64,000 nucleotides of DNA from Humulus lupulus (GCF_963169125.1 NC_084793.1:40295578-40359577), one strand, 5' to 3'. Positions 46,346-59,441 are shown, numbered from the stretch's first letter. Notes: generated by a model not told the origin, from the letters alone. Numbers and translations are program-made.

Positions 46346-49300
46346 ATGGGAGAATATATGGATAAACAGTGGATGTCAGCGAATAGGTTATCTACGGAAT
46401 ATAGGAACGGGGTCGATTTGTTCGGAAAATGTGAAAGACCCAAATTTTACTTATTGTCCATGTCTTAAGTGTGGAAATGTTAAAAAGATGGATCTTAAAA
46501 AGATTAAAGAACACTTATATTTCAATGGGATGGACAAGAGTTACACAATTTGGTATTACCATGGGGAGATAGCTCCGATTGCTCCAACTCTGCCAAGTAG
46601 ACCAAAAGGAGTGAGGAGGAATATAGTGGAGGAGAACTGGGATCCATTAGATGAAATGATTGACGACACACATTATGAATCAGGAGTAGACCCAAATAAG
46701 TTTGAGATACTCCTTAATGATGCCGAGAAACCAATTTACCCTGGTTGTACAAGATTTACAAAATTATCTGCGCTTCTTAGGTTGTACAATCTAAAAGCTA
46801 AACATGGCTGGAGTGATAAAAGCATTACTGATTTATTTAGTTTTTTGAAGGAGTTATTGCCTGAAGATAATGAAATTCCAATTTCATTTTATGAGGCAAA
46901 GAAGACGTTATGTCCTAATGATTGCATATTATATCGAAATAGTTTTGCAGACGCAAAATTGTGTCCTACTTGTGGTGAGTCACGATGGCAAAAGAAAAGA
47001 AATGGTGACGATGTCAAGGAAGGAGTACCTGCCAAATTTTTGTGGTACCTTCCGCCAATTCCTCGTTTCATCCGATTGTTTAGAAATGCCGAACATGCTA
47101 AAAGTTTGTCGTGGCATGCTAATGAAAGAATAAAGGATGGTAAATTCAGACATCCAGCTGACACCCTTGCTTGGAAGAGAGTTAATTTGAAGTGGCCTTC
47201 TCTTGGAAATGAATCTCGTAATATTTGTCTAGGTCTTTCGACTGACGGGTTTAATCCACACGCATCCCTTAGCAGTAAGTATAGTTGTTGGCCTATTATG
47301 CTTGTTATTTACAATCTACCCCCATGGTTGTGTATGAAGAGAAATTTTACGCTTTTGGCCTTGTTGATATCAGGACCTAAAAAACCTGGTAATGATATTG
47401 ACGTCTATCTAGCTCCTCTTATAGATGACTTGAAAACTTTGTGGGATGAAGGGGTTAAGGTTTATGATGCGTATAGGCGGGAAGAATTTAATCTCAGAGC
47501 GGTCTTATTGTGGACAATTAATGACTTTCCTGCTTATGGAAATTTATCTGGGTTTAGTGTGAAAGGATATAAGGCTTGCTCCGTTTGTGAAGAAAAAACA
47601 TGTTCTGAATACTTGAAACACACTAGGAAAATATGTTATATGGGACATAGGAAGTTCTTGCCTAATACGCATAAACTTCGGACTTGGAAGAAGGCATTCA
47701 ATGGTAAACAAGAGTTTGAGGAGGCTCCTGAGCCATTGAATGGGATCCAAGTACTTGAGAAGATGTCTAAAATTGTGTTCAAGTTAGGGAAGCCTAAAGT
47801 TCGTACACCTACAAAGATGAAACGTAGTTGCAAGGCCAAGGTTGTGGAGGAGCCAAAAGGGTGTTATAAAAAGAAATCTGTTTTATTCGAACTTGAATAT
47901 TGGTCTTTCTTACTTATACGTCATAATTTAGATGTTATGCACATAGAGAAAAATGTATGTGATAGTTTGATTGGCACTTTGTTGAATATTCCTGGGAAAA
48001 CTAAGGATTGAATTAAGGCTAGACAAAACTTGGTTGCATTGGGTATAAGGGATGAATTAACTCCAAAACCAGATAAGAGACGAACATATTTACCTCCTGC
48101 AGCTTACACTCTTACTAAAGTGGAAAGAATGGAAATTTGCAGATGTTTGTTTAATATAAAAGTTCCATACAGATATTCCTCAAATATAAGGTCATTGGTA
48201 GACATGAAAAGTTGTATTCTGATTGGCATGAAATCTCACGATTGTCATATTCTAATGCAACATTTACTACCAGTGGCCATTCGATCTGTGTTGCCTAGGA
48301 AAGTTCGAGATGTAATCACAAGGTTATGCTTATTTTTTCAAGTCATTGTGTTGTAAGGTGATTGATTCGCTTGAGTTACCTAAGTTAAGAGATGAAATTG
48401 TTGAGGTATTGTGTGAGTTGGAGAAATATTTCTCGCCGGCATTTTTTGATATAATGATCCATTTGACAGTTCACTTGGTTAGAGAGCTAAGATATTGTGG
48501 TCCAGTTAATTTAAGATGGATGTATCCATTTGAGCGATATATGAGGATTCTTAAGGGGTATGTTTGGAATAGAAGTCGGTCGGTAGGATGCATCATCAAA
48601 TGCTATATTGCAGAAGAGGCAGTTGAATTTTGTTCTGAATACATGACTGGTGTACAGAAAATTGGGTTAAATGATGTTGAAAATGTTGAGATTCAGAGTC
48701 GTCGTGGTAGCGTTGTATGCACAGTAAGTCGAGATCTTCTAGATGAAGCACATCGTCTTGTGTTGCAGAATATAAATGAAATTCAACCTTATATCGAGTG
48801 AGTTATATTCATATAATACATTAAGTTTAAGTTGTGTAATTTCATATATTCAATTGTTTAACAACATATGTATAATTGAAGGGAACATTTTAATTGGATA
48901 AAGACCAAATTTCCATCCAAGTCAAGGAACTCAAAATGGTTACAAGACGAACATTATCGAACTTTTAGTAGTTGGATAGAACAGAAGGTAAATTGTGTTG
49001 ATTATTGAAAGTTTTCATTAATTAGTAATTAATTACAAGATGACATTTTTGGTTGTTTTTGGTATGTTGATTTGATAGGTTGTGTCAGAATTACAAAACA
49101 CATCAAATAAGGTTTCAGACATTGCTAAGTGGATTTCTTGAGGACCTTCGTTTAATGTCATCAAGTTTTCATCATACATGATTAACGGTACTCTATTTAA
49201 CACTAGGGAGCATGATAACAACAGAAACACACAAAACAATGGTGTTAGCCTTGTTGCTAAAACTGTGCAAGTCTCTAGTGTAAAAGATAAAAATCTAGTT

Positions 49301-49720
49301 GAATGTAGTATGACTTTTTATTGAGTAGTTAATGAAATTTGGTAGTTAGATTAAATCACAACTCGAGTACCTGTTTTCTTTTGTGATTGGGTGAAAAGTG
49401 ATAGCGGCATAATATATGAAGATTTTGGTTTCACATTAGTTAATCTAAAACGAATTGGGCACAAATTTGAACGATTTATATTAGCTTCATAAGCAAAACA
49501 AGTATTTTATGTGAATGATCCTTCAGACAACCAATGGTCAATTGTTCTTCCAACGCAAACAAGAGAATGGAACAATAAAGATGGTGATTTACATGATATA
49601 CCTCTCGAAGAAGAACTTGTCACATTCAATGCAATGGAAGATAATGACGAAGTTGATGATGATTGTATTTGTTTCCGTGAAAACGATGAAGGATTATGGG
49701 TTGATGATAATGGGTCTTGA
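46346..49720 (+). pseudogene. CACTA TnpD-type transposase
   Basis: Catalyses cut-and-paste of the element. ATG at 46346 (MDKQWMSANRLSTEY), then a one-base frameshift near 46425. Order: transposase-associated zinc-like domain (YCPCLKCGN..HLYFNGMD..YTIWYYHGE), Transposase_21 region with LGLSTDGFNPH and LLWTINDFPAYGNLSG, LDVMHIEKNVCDSLIGTL, DUF4218 (ELPKLRDEIVEVLCELEKYF to FERYMRILKGYVWNRSR) and, after likely introns (48796-48880, 48988-49079), DUF4216 ending at TGA 49720. Defects: TGA at 48009, a one-base insertion near 48330, and TGA, TAG and TAA codons near 49320-49350 and 49490. Family recognised; function lost. Confidence 0.9.
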
Positions 49721-49854
49721 GGTATCATTTAATAGGTTTCATATGTTTATGATATGTGAAATTTTTAGTTTCATCTTTTGGTTTCATCATTTTGTTTCAT
49801 CTTTTGATTATGAGTGTCCAAAATTGTTCTAATAATGATATTTATGTTTCACAA

Positions 49855-52823
49855 ATGGAGGCTGATCCTTTTCGTGGTAGTTCTGATGAGGGGGAGCAAC
49901 GCCCTCATTCTCAGCCAGTGGAACAAGAAAATAAAACTGTGAGAGGACGTACATGGATGTCTAAAAACACCAAAAAAAGGAGTGAAGGACATCTTACTCA
50001 TGTTGAATACAATGAGTATGGTCAACTAGTGGGTGAATCTAGAAGTAATGTTTCATCACAGCTTGGAGCAATTGTTCGAGCAACTGTGCCCATCAACATT
50101 AACAGTTGGAACAATGTTAGTGTGGTGGATAAAAATAAAATATGGGACACAATGAAGGTATACTTTTATTAATTATATTTCATTTAATGTTTTTAAAATA
50201 TATATTAATTTGATAATATGCTTCTTATTACTTTCAAACTTGCAGAATTTTTTTGATTTGGACCCCAAACACAAGCAACAGATGTTGAAGGATGCGGGAA
50301 AGTACTTCCGAAATTGGAAGACTAATCTTACAAGGGTACACGTTTACGACACTTTGAAAAAAATACCCAAATGAGTTCCTGCTAGCTATGCCATTTGGAT
50401 TTGAGAATGTCATAACTCCGGATGAATGGTTAAAGTTTGTGAACTCAAGATTAACTCCCGAGTGGCAAAGAAAGAGAGTGGAGATGAAAAATTATCGAGC
50501 ATTGAATAAATACAATCACAACCTCTCTAGATGAGGCTATGTGCGTATTGAAGAGATTTTAATAGAACAAAGTGGGAAAAGTCTGACTGAACTTGATAGG
50601 ACAGACTTATGGAGCATGGGTTATCGGAATGCAAAAGGAGAGCTAGTTGGAGAGGCCTCTGAGATTCAAAATAATATTGTAAGTGCTCATATTTAATAAT
50701 GTTGATATATATATTTATTAGCTTATATATATAACTTTATGTGAATCTTGTTTCACAGGATCATTACCGGCAACTCCAAGCTGAGGGTAAATGGGCACCT
50801 GATGGCCCTGATGATGTGTTGACGAGGGCGTTGGGCACTCCTAAGCCTCGAGGACGTGTTAGGGCTGGAGGACACGATGTATCCCGCTCAGTATACTGGA
50901 ATACTCCAACACCTACCTTAACGAAAAATAATTCAAAAGCCTCTTCTTCGAATGACGACATTAGAAAGGAGTTTGAAGAAAGATTTCGAAAACAAGAAGA
51001 AGAGCATCGTCAAAAAGCACTACGCTTAGAAGAGCGCCTTCAGCAACAAGATGAGCTCTTGAGAAAATTATTGGCCCAACAGAGTGGGTCAGGATCTAAC
51101 GTTGGAGTTCCACCAGCGCCATCATCATACTATGTGCCTGACTCACTAGTGCCACTAGCGCAGACGTCCTACTATACTCCAGACCCAGTAGTGCCTCAAG
51201 CAGAACACCACATTATTGCACTACAACCGCTTTTGCAAGAGGTAATTAAAATTTCTTGAATATTCTGAAACCAAATACATTTCTTTACTGCTTCAACATG
51301 ATTATTTGTATATAATATGTTTCTTACGCAGGGCCGAGCATGCCAATTAGCAATTGGTTCGGTTTCAAACATTGTTGCATCAAGTAAACTCATTGAAAGA
51401 GAGGTAGGCAACGACTTCCAAGTTATGATTACGAGTGTTCTTAAGCCAACCTGTCCTCTCCCTTTTGCATATCCTGATTTGGACATGTACATAGTTGATC
51501 AAGCCATTGGGACGCCAATAGCGTGGCCTAAGGATTTTTTCATTATTTCTGAAGGTGTATATCATGAGGTGATGCCATATTTTTACATAATTATCTTTAC
51601 AATTCTATATTTGTTGGAAATTTTTTTAATTGTTGATATTATTGTATACAGACTCCCTCTACAAGTAGGACCAAATCACAACGACCAAGAGCTCCATCAA
51701 CACAACAACCTCGAGAAAGAAGATGACAACAATCTCCTCCAACATAATTGGCCCACGCTCCATTGGAACGATTACAGAATATCGTATCTCATTGGGATGA
51801 TGGCGAGTGTGTCAATCTAGGCATAGAGTCTGAAGTTTTTGATCAGGATATGTCTCACTGTTATATATTTAAGGATGACATACTTCAGTTTGCTCGAAAT
51901 GAGAAGATTGGACAAGCAGTAGTCGTCAGCTACATGAGATATATATCTCACAAATAAGTTTGTTCATTTAATTTTCTATTTGATTTATTCATTCATATAA
52001 CAATTTTTCATATTTTTGTATTAGGTTCATTTACAGATATGTGGTACAATAAGGTCGCCAAAATAAGTTTTTATTTTTCAATCCTAATATCGTCGCCACT
52101 CAAGGGAGTTCATTCGATGATCGTGTTCAGATGTTGCAATGACGTAAAATCAAAAGAACAAGTTATGCTTGTCCCTTGGAACCATGGGTAAGTTTAAAAA
52201 GTTGTCATTTTCCGACCCATATCAATAATTTCTTTGTTTAACATTTGAGCTATAATTTTTTGGTTTTTCTTATGCAGTGAACATTGGATGTTGCTTATTT
52301 TGGCACCATATGCATATCATGTTTATTATTGTGATCTGGTGAATTCAGAGCTAAATAACCGTGAGGAGATTGTATCAGTGATCGTCAGCGCTTTCAATCT
52401 TTTTTTCTCTATGAATCTTCCTGATGTCGAGATCCCTGATACTCTACGCATTAAGCAACCCCAGGTAAGTAACTTCAGCAGAAATTTTTGAACATTTATA
52501 ATAATTAAGTAGAATAATATGTATGCATTTTTTAATAAGTTTCAATTTAATAATGAATTACTCATACTTTTAAATAATTAGTGTCCACACCAACCGGACA
52601 ATGTGGCATGTGGATACTACTTAATGAGGATGTTGAAGGATTTGATTGAACATGCGAGTCCCGGACATTACTTGAGAGCGGTATTATTAATTAAAATTTA
52701 CAAATTATTTTTGAAACTATAAATGTAATCAAATAATTAATTAATATATTTTACTTTATATTTCTTGCAGCTAACAAGCACATCATATACAGATGCACAA
52801 ATTGATGAGTTGCGACAAGAATG
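49855..52823 (+). pseudogene. CACTA second gene: Transposase_24-like plus Ulp1-type cysteine protease
   Basis: ATG at 49855. Exon 1 ends 50157 (ATGAAG|GTATAC), exon 2 starts 50246 and carries IWDTMK / NFFDLDP then a Transposase_24-like segment (DEWLKFVNSRLTPEWQRKR), broken by a frameshift near 50360 and a TGA near 50533. Exon 3 (50759-51241) has a Glu/Gln-rich coiled coil. Exon 4 starts about 51332 (GRACQLAIG to GTPIAWPKDFF). The C-terminal part is Ulp1-like (C48): HGEHWMLLIL (His) spanning a splice at 52190, YYCDLVNSE (Asp), and QPDNVACGYYLMRML (Cys) near 52595. It ends TGA at 52821-52823. It may act in DNA binding and SUMO or precursor processing; this is inference. Confidence 0.8.
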
Positions 52824-53149
52824 AGCGACATATATGTTGCCGATAATCCAAAGTTACCGACCTCGTTGATAGTTTTTTTTTATTTTTCACCTCTTTCTTC
52901 ATACACAATGCAATATTTGTTCATTTTGAATATGTCTAACAAATATTGTATTTCTTGTATATGTCTAACAAATATATTTTTTGCTTGTATATGTCTAACA
53001 AATATTGTATACTTTCAATTTAATTGATTATTAAATCAATTTAAATTAAAATTAAAATCATTTAAATTTAAATTAAAATAATTTCAATTTAATTAATTAT
53101 TAAATCAAATTAAAATACTATTAATTATAAATTAATTTAATTTATTTTT

Positions 53150-53345
53150 TTTGTGGGAGACTTTCAATGTCTCCCACTGAGAGACGTGGGAAGTGACTTA
53201 CCTCTCCCAATGGGAGACGTTGGATGTCTCCTAGGGAATTCCCATGTCTCCCATTGGGAGACGTGAGATATACACCTACAATGACCCTAGCAACAACCTC
53301 TCCCCAATTGGGAGACATTGTAGACTTTCAATGTCTCCCAAATAA
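53150..53345. repeat. CACTA right subterminal palindrome array
   Basis: About five GTCTCCCA..TGGGAGAC units (near 53172, 53203, 53244, 53300 and a half unit at 53330), the same word as the left array. Confidence 0.88.
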
Positions 53346-54415
53346 GGTCATAAAAATCTTATTTTCTTGTAATGGCACTCTGGTTGGGTACCAGGGGCGG
53401 GTCACGACTTGCCTGGGCCAAGTCGCAACTTAACCCCACGAACATAGCACCCCTGCCATTTTCTCCATTAAAACCAGCCAAAACTTTCACCAAACAACTC
53501 AAAAATCACACCCAAGTATTACCACAACTTACCCAACATTCAACGAACAAAACCTAAGCTTTAAACCATTTAAAATCTCATTAAATTCCCATTTATTCAG
53601 TCCAAAATATCAACTAAAAACCAGCTGAAAAACAGAGAAAAAACCAGAAAAATAATGGCTGAAACCGTACCTCCAACTCATAATTAAACCCACTTATATG
53701 GCTGAACACTAGCCTAGAACCTTAAGCCTTGATCTCCTAGCTTGAACCCTCAAACTAAGCTTCAAAAATCCAAAGGAAAGAGAGAATGATAGATGATCGT
53801 GGGAGAGGAAGGAAGGCTCTGTTTTGCTGTCGAATTCTTCTACAACCATCCTAATTCAAATATATCCTAAGGTCAAATGACCAAAATGCCCCCAAGCCTA
53901 ACTTATTTCCTTAACAACCACCAAGGGCAAAGGTGTTATTTCTCCTCTAATCCCGTTAATCATAATTAACGTCCTCCAATTCCCGTTATTCCCAATATTC
54001 TCCAATAATTAAAAAATCAAATCCCATTACCCTTTTATTCCCGGTAATGTAATAATCATCAAATTACCCCGAGACTTACCGTGAGCCCAGAAATTAATCC
54101 CCTCAAGACCAAACCGTTAATTTACATTCTAAGATCGTCTCATGCCGAATAGCTCAAACAAATCCACATTATAATGTGGTCTCATCCATAAATCATAAAC
54201 ATGCATGAAAATATACAAATATGCCCTCAGCGGGCCAAATTACCAAAATACCCTTACAATGAAAAGTGGACCCACATGCATGCATTTATCATCATATAAT
54301 AATATAACTCACATAATCATGCATATAATCATTTAATTGCATAATAAATTAATTATGGCCCTCTTGGCCCCCTAATCTAGACTCTAAGCCACTTTAAATA
54401 TTTTGGGACATTACA

Positions 54416-56070
54416 ACTATCCCCTTCTTACAGAAATTTCGTCCTCGAAATTTACCTGAACAGCTCGGGATACTGATTCTGCATATCTGACTTCAGCTCC
54501 CTCCATAATACTTTAACCAAAGGTATTGTTTTATTTTTGAGGACCTTGTCCAATCTGTCTAGAATCTGGACTGGCTGTTCCTCATAGGAGAGATCTGCCT
54601 CAAGCTCCAGATCCTCATAACTCAACACATGAGTCACATCAGATACATACCTCCAAAGAGCTGAGATATGAAACACATTATGCACGGCTGACAATGCCGG
54701 TGGTAAAGCCAACCTGTAAGCCACCTGACCAATCCTCTCCAGGATCTCAAATGGACCTACAAATCTATGGCTCAGCTTGCCCTTCTTCCTATATCTTCTC
54801 ACCCCTTTCCATGGCGAGACTCTAAGGAAAACATAGTCTCCTACCTGGAACTCCATGTTCCTACGTTTTGGATCTGTATAACTTTTCTGTCTACTTTGAG
54901 AAGCAAGCATCCAAGCTCTAATCTTCTCAATGGCCTCACTAGTCCTGTGAACTACTTCAGGACCCAAGTATCTCCTTTCTCTTGTCTTATCCCAATGAAT
55001 GGGAGATCTGCATTTCCTACCATACAACATCTCATAAGGTGCCATCCCAATGGTAGACTGATAACTGTTGTTGTAGGAAAACTCTATCAAAAGTAGATAC
55101 TTACTCCAGGATCCACCAAAGTCTAGCACACATGCTCGCAACATGTTCTCTAATATCTGAATCTTCCTCTCAGATTGTCCATCTGTCTGAGGATGATAAG
55201 CAGTACTGAACTTTGAATGTGTTCCCATGGCCTTCTGTAAACTTCCCCAGAACTTGGAAGTGAAAGTGGGGTCTCAATCTGACACGATCGACCTCGGTGC
55301 TCCATAGAGGCGCTCGATCTCTCTCACATAGAGATCTGCGTACTGGTCAACTGTATAAGTAGTCCTTACTCGTAAGAAGTGAGCTGACTTGGTGTAGTGA
55401 TCCACAATAACCCATATTAAATCATGTTGACCAACAGTCCTGGGTAACCCCACCATGAAATCCATCATGATGTCTTCCCATTTCCACTTTGGAATGTCTA
55501 GAGGCTGGAATAACCCTGCCAGCCTTTGATGCTCAGCCTTGACCTGTTGACATGTCAAGCACTTAGCCACTTACTCCACTACATCCCTCTTCATCTCAGG
55601 CCACCAATACAATGATCTCACATCCTGGTACATCTTCATGGTGCATGGATGCAAAGAGTAAGGAGTAGTATGAGATTCATCTAGAATCTCTCGCCTCAAA
55701 GCAGTGTCTAACACAACATATATCCGTCCCTTGTATCTCAACAAACCCATATCAGACACTGTGTAATCTCTGTACACTCCAGCTAAAATATCCTCTCTAA
55801 TCTTGATCAGCTGTGGATCACTCAACTGACCTTCCTTGATTCTTTCCAACAATGTAGACTGTAGCGTAATGTTGGCCAACTGGCCCACCATAAACTCTAT
55901 ACCAGATCTAGTCATATCCTCTGCTAATTCTCTGGATATCAGTCTCACACTGAAAATCTGTCCCGGATCCTTCCAGCTTAAAGTATATGCTACCACGTTG
56001 GCCTTTCCTGGATGATACAAAATCTCACAATCATAATCTTTTACTAACTCAAGCCAACACAGTTTCCTTA
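54416..56070 (-). pseudogene. Element E1 pol 3' part: integrase and RNase H end
   Basis: A polypurine tract (54416-54430, TAAGAAGGGGATAGT on minus) borders the LTR. 54452-55228 is the integrase core end (HPQTDGQSERKIQILENMLR) and C-terminus, 55274-55570 the zinc and first-Asp part (CLTCQQVKAEHQR, IMMDFMVGLP), 55571 on the zinc start and RNase H end ([20 protein letters not shown]). TGA at about 55274 replaces an Arg codon. The tail reads VKVLWRELKSDMQNQYPELF, lacking about a dozen residues of the usual EEATWE box. The frame ends abruptly at about 56070, where LTR sequence begins, so RT and gag of E1 are missing. Confidence 0.87.
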
Positions 56071-57477
56071 CCTGTGTCCCGAGCTGATAAGCCAACGCGA
56101 TCTCGAGCACAGTCCCATAATCTGAGCCTCGTTGAAAACCAAGTCAATTCATAATAACCATCCATCAAGCCTTAAAGCAATAAATAACTCCAGAATAACA
56201 ATCTAGCCACCGCGACCTTGGATTCAACTAAATCGGGTAGTAGAACCCTTCCTAAGCCTTAACATTTGGGTTCCCGGGCTTAAAACCCTCAAACAACCAT
56301 TATTTATATTAGAGCCACTACCCAGCCCCTTAAGGGCCGCAGTGCGCTCAAGTCAAAGGCAAAACATCTATCTTCTGAAGGACATGGGTCGCAGCGCTCC
56401 AGACCCAGCGCCTGGGAAAATTTTTGAGGCCCCCAGGTCTCTTCATTCAAGCGGGTCGCGGTGCTTGAAGAACAGGGCCACTTCTTAAGCGTCTAAACCA
56501 GAAATTCCCCATGCATTTCACTAGCCAACCCTTTGAAACTCACCAATTTCGAGCCCTAATCCTAGAATTTTGCCTAAGATTCATATCCAAGCATTAAAAC
56601 TAATACAAACACCCAAAAACTCCTACAAAACCTCATCATAACCTAAATTCAGTCATCCAAGTTCCAACCCCCAAGGCTCTAATAAAAACAGGGAAATTTA
56701 AACAGAGAACATGGTTTAATCCCTTACCTCTGTGTTAGCTTCGGCTTGAGCTAAATTCCATGTGCCACAATTCTCCCTAAGCTCAACATACCTTTAGCCT
56801 CAAATTCCTAGGCTTGAATCCTCCACAATTTCACAGCTTCCCAAAGTCTAAACCAAGAGTTGAGAGAGAGAGAGCTGGATATTTCTTTTGTTTTCCTTCT
56901 AACCCATTCTGGAGTCTCAACTAAACCATGTTTATCTCTTGCCAAAAGTCCAAAATACCCCTTAAGCCTATCTTAATCCTCAAGTGCCACAAAGGGCAAT
57001 CCCATCATTCCCCACATCCAGCTAATTCCTTGAATACTTCTATAAATCCCCAATTAAATCCCAACATGCTCAAATAATTGCTAGATCACTACCCGTTACC
57101 CGGTAGTTCCCGAACATATATTACATTCCCAGAATACCCCTAGGGTCCTCCTGAGTCGGGCATTCGACCTCGTTGTAACTATTTAGCTAAACTGCTCCCT
57201 AGGACCATCTCGGATCGTACATAACAAATATATCACCACTCATTCGTGCTAATAATCACAATATACTCATATATCACATTTATGCCCTTAATGGGCTAAA
57301 ATTACAAATATGCCCCTGATAACTAGATGGGGGCCACATGCATATTTAATTCACCTAAACATGCATTTCTAATCACATAATCATCAAATTCACATATTAG
57401 CATAATTAAATCAATTATTGCCCTCTCAGCACGCTAATCAAGGACCTATGCCTTATTAGCAAATTTGGGACGCTACA
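56071..57477 (-). repeat. Truncated 3' LTR of element E2
   Basis: Ends TTGGGACGCTACA at 57477 before a polypurine tract (57478-57491). It aligns in layout with B-family LTRs on minus (TTAGGGTTTTGAG-like region, GC palindromes GGGTCGCAGCGCTCC at about 56385-56410) but lacks its other end. It starts directly at the E1 break. Confidence 0.8.
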
Positions 57478-57513
57478 ACTATCCCCTCCTTACAGAAATT
57501 TCATCCTCAAAAT

Positions 57514-58770
57514 TTACCTGAATAACTCGGGATACCGATCCCACATATCTGTCTCAAGTTCCCAAGTCGCCTCTTCCACTTTGTTGTTCCTCCACAGCAC
57601 TTTCACTAAGGCGATGGTCTTGCTCCACAAGACTTTATCTTTTCAGTCTGAAATCTGAACCGACTTCTCTACGTACGATAGATCCTGATCCATCTCCAAG
57701 TTCTCATGACTCAACATGTGTGTAGAATCTGATACATACTTCTGGAGCATGGATACATAAAACACATCGTGAACCCCTGATAGAGCTGGAGGCATCGCCA
57801 ATCTGTAAGCTACCTCTCCAACTCATTCCAGAATCTCAAAGGGGCCAACAAACCTAGGGCTCAACTTGCCCCTTGCCCCAAACCGTTTTACCCCTCTCAA
57901 GGGAGACACTCTGAGAAACACATGGTCCCCGTCCTGAAACTCTACGCTCCTGCGTCTCAAGTCTGAGTAACTCTTCTACTGACTCTGGGAGGCGAGCATT
58001 CGAGCTCTAATCTTCTCAATTGCCTCATTGGTCCTCTGAACAATCTTTGGACCTAGATACCTCCTCTCACCTGTCTCATCCTAATGGATGGGTAATCTAC
58101 ACTTCCTCCCATATAACATCTCATATGGAGCCACTCCAATAGTCGCCTGATAACTGTTATTGTATGAAAACTCAAACAAAGGGAGATACTTACTCCAAGA
58201 TCCCGCAAAATCCAACACGCAGGCTCACAAGATATCCTCCAGAATCTGAATCTTCCTCTTAGACTGTCCATTCGTCTAAGGATGATAAGCGGTACTAAAC
58301 CGTAACTATGTACCATAGCCTTCTGCACAGAACTTGGAGGTGAAGGTTGGGTCCATACCGTATACTATCGACCTCGGAACCCCATGTAGTCGCACAATTT
58401 CCTTCACATATAGTTCAACATACTACTCCACTGTATAAGTTTTCCTAACAGGAAAAAAGTGGGCTGACTTTGTGTACCTATCCACAATCACCCACACTGA
58501 ATCATGTTGTCCCACAGTCTTCGCTAATCCAACCACGAAGTCCATGATGATATCCTCCCATTTCCACCCCGAAATCCCTAGAGACTGCAACAACCTTGCT
58601 GGCCTCTGATGTTCAGCCTTTACATGCTGACAAGCCAAACACTTGGCCACATAATCCACCACATCCCTCTTCATTCCCAGCCACCAATATAACATTCTCA
58701 AATCTTGGTACATCTTTGTCGTACCCGTATGTAAGGAATAGGGAGTTGTATGAGACTCATATAAAATCTC
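57514..58770 (-). pseudogene. Element E2 integrase
   Basis: Stop TAA at 57514-57516 follows DMWDRYPELFR, with an intact VKVLWRNNKVEEATWELE tail. 58423-58713 holds the zinc and first-Asp part (CLACQHVKAEHQRPARL, IIMDFVVGLAKTVGQHDSVW). Between them the frame is kept but broken by stops at LAC, PIH and SQ contexts; the longest open frame at 58053-58328 is a wrong-frame shadow. A relative of E1 and A. Confidence 0.87.
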
Positions 58771-59430
58771 TCATTGGATACCGGAATTCATCGGAACGTA
58801 AATCCAACCTTTGTACCTCAATAAACCCATCTCTAAAATAGAAAATTCCTTAGATGCTTCGGCTAGGACTTTCGCTGCATGTTCCCTCAACTGGGGATCT
58901 CCCCCTCGTGCTTCCTTGATCCTCTCAAGGAGGGTAGATTGAAGAGTGATGTTGGCTAGTTGTCTAACTACCAACTCAATACATGCTCTAGTAATCTCTT
59001 TAGCTAACTTATCTGATATATTCCTTGAACTGAACAACTGTCCTGGGCCTTCCGACTTAACGCATCAGCCATCACATTGGCCTTCCCAGGATGGTATAGA
59101 ATATCACAATCGTAATCATTTACCAATTCCAGCCAATGCCTGTGGCGCATATTCAGATCCTTCTGAGTAAAGAAGTACTTCAAACTCTTATGGTTAGTGT
59201 ATTTCTTGCACTTCTCGCCATATAAATAATAACTCCAAACCTTTAGTGCAAATACCACCACCGCCAATTCTAGGTCATGTGTGGGATACCTCTACTCATA
59301 CTCCTTCAACTATCTCAACGCGTTGGTTATTACCTTTCCGACTTGCGTCAGTACACACCCCAAACCCTGTGTAGAAGCATCACATTAGACTACAAACTTC
59401 TCATTGTCTAATGACAGACTCAATACTGGA
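58771..59430 (-). pseudogene. Element E2 RNase H
   Basis: 59004-59267 reads [39 protein letters not shown] and [17 protein letters not shown]. The YTDHKSL motif has Asn for Asp, so a catalytic position is changed. 58771-59037 is the connection to integrase (QLANITLQSTLLERIKEA). Confidence 0.88.
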
Positions 59431-59441
59431 GCGTTGATCAG

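Larger units (their letters stand above)
44446..53374 (+). mobile_element. CACTA (En/Spm-type) DNA transposon, 8.9 kb
   Basis: Left end CACTACAACAAA, right end TTTTCTTGTAATG (the complement starts CATTACAAGAAAA), 3-bp TSD GCA (44443-44445, 53375-53377). Subterminal palindrome arrays are present at both ends. Two genes on plus encode a TnpD-type transposase and a Transposase_24-Ulp1 type protein. The right terminus has CATTA rather than CACTA, and both genes contain stops, so it is probably immobile. Confidence 0.95.
42889..54415 (-). repeat. 3' LTR of element E1, split by the CACTA transposon
   Basis: TGTAACGCCCTACTTTCTTAGAG is the reverse complement of the end of B3, so this is a B-type LTR on minus, placed tail to tail with B4. 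It runs 42889-44445, is cut by the CACTA element, and continues 53375-54415, ending GGGACATTACA. Combined length is about 2.6 kb. A palindrome array like that of B4 lies at 43490-44030. GC palindromes flank the insertion point. Confidence 0.85.

Noticed and set aside
52000..52823. Ulp1-like protease as a host SUMO protease gene
   Set aside because: It is inside the CACTA borders, spliced to the second transposon gene, and contains stops in its exons.
58053..58328. Minus open frame of 91 codons in E2 integrase
   Set aside because: Another frame of the same strand reads as integrase (FSYNNSYQ, ARMLASQSQ). The long frame is a shadow.
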